Shown here piece after piece: positions 43,384 to 46,301 of a DNA stretch of 46,301 nucleotides. The notes beneath the pieces were generated by a model that saw only the letters and a program-made list of their open reading frames with translations, made no database searches and was not told the DNA's origin. This DNA comes from Hyphomicrobiales bacterium (GTDB lineage: Bacteria > Pseudomonadota > Alphaproteobacteria > Rhizobiales > Beijerinckiaceae), in the NCBI GenBank assembly GCA_003963405.1, contig RXIY01000027.1:1-46301 (forward strand). Reading direction: 5' to 3'. The position numbers and the translations under genes are program-made. Positions within the stretch are counted from its first letter, which is position 1. Each line of letters opens with the position of its first letter.

Positions 43384-45212
43384 GGGATCTGTCTTCGGCG
43401 CGCACTGGCGTCGTTTCGGGACTCCAGTGCAGACTGCCGCTCATCATCGGCGTGACGGGGCATCGCGACCTGCGCGAGGGGGACATCGGCGCCCTGGAAC
43501 GCGAGGTCCGGGGGGCCTTTTCCAGGATCAAGGCGGATTATCTCGGCGCCGACGAGGACACGCCGCTGATCGTAATGTCGTCGCTTGCCGAGGGCGCGGA
43601 TCAGCTCGTCGCCCGCGTGGCGATGGAATTCGGCGCGGGACTCGTCTCCCCGCTGCCGATGCCCGCGGGGGAATATCGGCGCGATTTCCTGCCGGACTCT
43701 GCGGCCGCCGCCGAGTTCGACCGCTTGCTGAGCCTCGCCATAACGGCGCCGGAGATGCCCCTCGCCGGAGGCGCGACCCTCGACTCCATCCGGACCGACC
43801 CGGCGCGCCGGGCGCTTCAGTACAGGGAAGCCGGCCTGTTCATCATCCGGCGCTGCCATATCCTCCTCGCCCTTTGGGACGGCGATTCACACGACGCCAA
43901 GACGGGCGGCACGGCCGAGATCGTCTCGATCAGGAGAACGGGCTTCGGCCTGAACTCCGACAGAGCGGTCAGGGACTGCCTCGACGGCGCCGGCGCAGGC
44001 CCCGTCATCGTGATCACCGCGCCGCGTCGGACCGCGCGAGACGACCGCCTCTCGGTTCGAACATTACCCTGGGGCAGAGACTTTCAGGCGGCTGGATCAG
44101 AGACATCCGGGCAGGAGGCGGATGCAAAGGTCTGGAAGGATTTCGACGCCTATATCAGGCTCACGACCCATTATAACGGGGATGCGAAGCGCCTGCTCTC
44201 CTCTCATGCGGGCGAAGCGCTGTTCCGCCAGGCGCTGATCCGGCTTTCAGATGCGCCGGACCCGACCGGGGTTGCGGAGCAGGACCGCTCTCTCGTTCTG
44301 CATGCGGCGCCGCTGCTCTGCGCGACCTATGCGGTCGCCGATCTGCTGGCGCAATACTATCAAAACCGCTTCAAGAACGTCTGGAGACTGTTGTTCGCGC
44401 TGGCGTTTCTCATGGCGGTCGCGCTTGGCGTTCCCTCCATTGAGCCGGGCCTCAAAGCCTATGCGCTCATCATTTATCAGCTCCTGTTTTTTTGTTCCTT
44501 TGCGCTTTATTTATTCGCGCGGCGGCGCGAATATCAGGCGAGATATCTCGATTATCGCGCTTTGTCGGAGGCGGCGAGAGTCGGCATTTTCTGGAAAATC
44601 GCCGGAATAAGGCAGACAGTGGCGGAGGCCTATCCACTCTGTCAGACGCTCGAACTCTCATGGGTTCGCCTTTCGCTGAAATCCCTCGAGTGTTTCCAGG
44701 GCCACGGACTCGCGCTGGGCCTGTCTCTCGACGCATCGCGTTATGGCGTCTGTCGCGATGTATGGGTCAAGGGCCAACTCGCCTATTTCCGCGCGCGCGG
44801 CGCGCATCACGCGCAGGTCGCGCGCCGCAGCAAATCGATCTCGGTGAGCTTCGTGGCGCTTGCGGGCGCCGGCACTTTTCTGATCGGCGCCAGCAAATAT
44901 TTCTCCGTCGACTGGAAAAATTTCATCCCCTTTCACGGCGCCGCCTATGTGCCGCTTCTGCTCGAGCTCTTGACCGCGGCGGCGGCCGCGATCCAGGGTT
45001 ATGCGGAACAGCTCGGCCGGACGGCGCAAGCGATGCAATATGAGAGAATGAACCTGCTCTTCGGCCGCGCGCTCACGATCCTGCCAGAAACGCTCGAGGA
45101 CGCCGAACAGGACAGGGTGCAGGACGTTTTTCAGGAACTGGGCCGTGAGTCGATCCAGGAGGCGGCCTCATGGACGTCTATTTTCAGACTCCGCCCGCTC
45201 AGGCCGATCTGA
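43380..45212 (+). CDS. SLOG-domain protein fused to a SLATT-like membrane domain
   Basis: 610 residues; the ATG overlaps the patatin stop. Residues about 18-215 look like a SLOG (Rossmann, LOG/DprA-related) domain: IIGVTGHRDL, VMSSLAEGADQLVARVA, GEYRRDFLP, LLALWDGDS and GGTAEIVSIRRTGFG. Residues about 310-610 hold four predicted helices (about 336-353, 360-380, 488-504, 522-540), with YLDYRALSEAARVGIFW after the second and YAEQLGRTAQAMQYERM after the fourth, typical of SLATT domains. SLOG is predicted to sense or cut nucleotide ligands and SLATT to be a pore-forming effector in nucleotide-centred conflict systems. With the patatin it suggests a two-part membrane-targeting module. The family naming is by motif only. 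Confidence 0.7.
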   Translation: MRDLSSARTGVVSGLQCRLPLIIGVTGHRDLREGDIGALEREVRGAFSRIKADYLGADEDTPLIVMSSLAEGADQLVARVAMEFGAGLVSPLPMPAGEYRRDFLPDSAAAAEFDRLLSLAITAPEMPLAGGATLDSIRTDPARRALQYREAGLFIIRRCHILLALWDGDSHDAKTGGTAEIVSIRRTGFGLNSDRAVRDCLDGAGAGPVIVITAPRRTARDDRLSVRTLPWGRDFQAAGSETSGQEADAKVWKDFDAYIRLTTHYNGDAKRLLSSHAGEALFRQALIRLSDAPDPTGVAEQDRSLVLHAAPLLCATYAVADLLAQYYQNRFKNVWRLLFALAFLMAVALGVPSIEPGLKAYALIIYQLLFFCSFALYLFARRREYQARYLDYRALSEAARVGIFWKIAGIRQTVAEAYPLCQTLELSWVRLSLKSLECFQGHGLALGLSLDASRYGVCRDVWVKGQLAYFRARGAHHAQVARRSKSISVSFVALAGAGTFLIGASKYFSVDWKNFIPFHGAAYVPLLLELLTAAAAAIQGYAEQLGRTAQAMQYERMNLLFGRALTILPETLEDAEQDRVQDVFQELGRESIQEAASWTSIFRLRPLRPI

Positions 45213-45399
45213 CCCTCGTCACCCGCAGAAGCGGCGCTCGCGCCGGCCGTTTGGCCACCCTTGCGCCGCCTGCATGGAAACCCGCGAGAAAATGAGCGGC
45301 CCAACTGGCGCTCCCCCTTGCGCGCGGCGCGTCAGGGCGCAATTCTAACCGCTTGGCTGGCGGACTCGGGTGTTCGACGGCTCCAGTAGGGAGGTCGAG

Positions 45400-46065
45400 A
45401 TGTCTTTCCAGATTGGCGACGCCGCCCCTGATTTCGAAGCGGAAACGACACAGGGACACCTGCGATTCCACGACTGGATCGACGGCTCGTGGGTCGTCTT
45501 CTTTTCTCACCCGAAAGATTTCACGCCGGTTTGCACGACTGAACTCGGATATGTGGCGAAGATGAAGCGCGAGTTCGACAAGCGTAATGCGAAGCTGATC
45601 GGCCTGAGCGTCGATCCGGTCGACGACCATGCGAAATGGGCGGCGGATATCGAGGAAACACAGGGCGCCTCGCCGAATTACCCGATGATCGGGGATCCCG
45701 ACCTGCGCGTTTCCAAGCTTTATGGGATGCTCCCGGCGAGCGCCTCGGGCGACGCAGCCAAGCGCACCCCCGCGGATAATCAGACCGTCCGAAACGTCTT
45801 CATCATCGGGCCGGACAAGAAAATCAAATGCATCCTCGTTTATCCGATGACGACGGGGAGAAATTTCGACGAGGTGCTGCGTATCCTGGACTCGCTTCAG
45901 TTGACGGCGACGCACAAAGTGGCGACGCCCGTGAACTGGCGGCCGGGGGAGGATGTGATCATCGCCGGCTCTGTCTCGGACGAGGAGGCGAGGAAAATCT
46001 ATCCCGACGGCTGGAAGGCGCCGAAGCCCTATCTGAGGATCGTGCCGCAGCCCCGCAACACGTGA
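45400..46065 (+). CDS. 1-Cys peroxiredoxin (Prx6 type)
   Basis: 221 residues from the ATG at 45400 (MSFQIGDAAPDFEAETTQG), with GGGAGG upstream. The peroxidatic Cys lies in PKDFTPVCTTELG; the C-terminal region VNWRPGEDVIIAGSVSDEEA is the extended domain of Prx6-type enzymes, so it is not an AhpC. A second Cys in KIKCILVYP is not in the resolving position of 2-Cys enzymes. It reduces hydrogen, organic and possibly phospholipid hydroperoxides, which is of interest next to lipid genes. Followed by a strong terminator. Confidence 0.95.
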   Translation: MSFQIGDAAPDFEAETTQGHLRFHDWIDGSWVVFFSHPKDFTPVCTTELGYVAKMKREFDKRNAKLIGLSVDPVDDHAKWAADIEETQGASPNYPMIGDPDLRVSKLYGMLPASASGDAAKRTPADNQTVRNVFIIGPDKKIKCILVYPMTTGRNFDEVLRILDSLQLTATHKVATPVNWRPGEDVIIAGSVSDEEARKIYPDGWKAPKPYLRIVPQPRNT

Positions 46066-46084
46066 CGCCCTCTCGCCGCCGCTC

Positions 46085-46115
46085 ATGGCGGCACAGCCGC
46101 CGCCATACTTTTTTT
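46085..46115 (+). terminator. Rho-independent terminator of the peroxiredoxin gene
   Basis: ATGGCGGC (46085-46092) pairs with GCCGCCAT (46099-46106); seven T residues follow at 46109-46115. Loop of six. Confidence 0.88.
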
Positions 46116-46141
46116 GAACGTCCTGTTTTCGGAGGAAATTG

Positions 46142-46301
46142 ATGATCGACCGGCGGTCCCTGCTGCGCGCGGCGGGAGCTTTCCTGACGGGCGGCGCGGC
46201 CGGAGCGCCGGCGGCGATCGCGCAGGATTTGGCGATGTTGCCGTTCAAGAATGGCGAGCGGCCGCTTGCGTCCTATCCAGGGAAGCGGCCGCTCATCCGC
46301 C
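46142..46301 (+). CDS. Start of a Tat-exported protein, probably sulfite oxidase-like molybdoenzyme (partial)
   Basis: Only 53 residues are in the window, from the ATG at 46142 behind GGAGG. A twin-arginine signal (MIDRRSLLRAAGAFLTGGAA) ends near AIAQD, followed by LAMLPFKNGERPLASYPGKR. This opening is typical of SoxC/SorA-like molybdopterin-dependent sulfite oxidases. The Tat signal is clear; the enzyme class is inferred from the short mature start and needs the missing part. Confidence 0.6.
   Translation, partial: MIDRRSLLRAAGAFLTGGAAGAPAAIAQDLAMLPFKNGERPLASYPGKRPLIR

Overview
The window looks like a chromosomal segment of a high-GC alphaproteobacterium, most likely of the order Hyphomicrobiales. 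Supporting signs are a tRNA-His with the alphaproteobacterial G1:U72/A73 acceptor end, a DciA/DUF721 gene beside mutY, ornithine-lipid genes olsB and olsA, and a composite intergenic palindrome of a kind common in that order. A methylotrophic or methanotrophic family is possible, but nothing here proves it.

Positions 1-4255 are less GC-rich and partly decayed. They hold a divergent MFS exporter/LysR pair with an operator-like palindrome, a remnant of a MarR-type regulator, a sensor kinase that has lost its ATPase domain, and gene debris ending at the 3' side of tRNA-His. Positions 4256-25463 are mostly housekeeping: dciA, mutY, a secreted trio (small Cys/Trp protein, cytochrome c, serine protease), glpK, bfd-bfr, an XRE-cupin regulator, an LpxH-like phosphatase with a GT4 glycosyltransferase, a DUF4239 membrane protein, moeB, ridA, tRNA-Phe, a GH42 beta-galactosidase, an unusual pyruvate kinase, a CorA/ZntB transporter, olsB and olsA, a CPBP protein, and DUF465 and DUF3833 proteins.

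The most interesting part is 25664-45212. Five minus-strand genes form a tight operon for a complex lipid or polyketide. They encode a 2455-residue iterative synthase (two tandem nitronate-monooxygenase/PfaD-like domains, then KS, AT, ACP and KR), a dehydratase fused to a phosphopantetheinyl transferase, a flavin monooxygenase, a secreted class-3 lipase and a short-chain dehydrogenase. Divergently, across a gap of about 400 bp, lies an apparent lipid-transport operon: a MlaC-like periplasmic carrier, a LolD/MacB-type ATPase, an FtsX/MacB-type permease (not the usual MlaE) and an MCE/MlaD protein. It runs on into a patatin phospholipase and a SLOG-SLATT membrane protein whose start overlaps the patatin stop.

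Two readings are offered. In the first, a self-contained secondary-lipid synthase makes a special lipid that a hybrid ABC/MCE machine moves across the envelope, similar in logic to heterocyst-glycolipid synthesis and DevBCA export in cyanobacteria. In the second, the patatin and SLOG-SLATT pair is a separate nucleotide-sensing, membrane-attacking conflict module that sits downstream of the transporter. The window ends with a 1-Cys peroxiredoxin and the start of a Tat-exported protein resembling molybdopterin sulfite oxidases.
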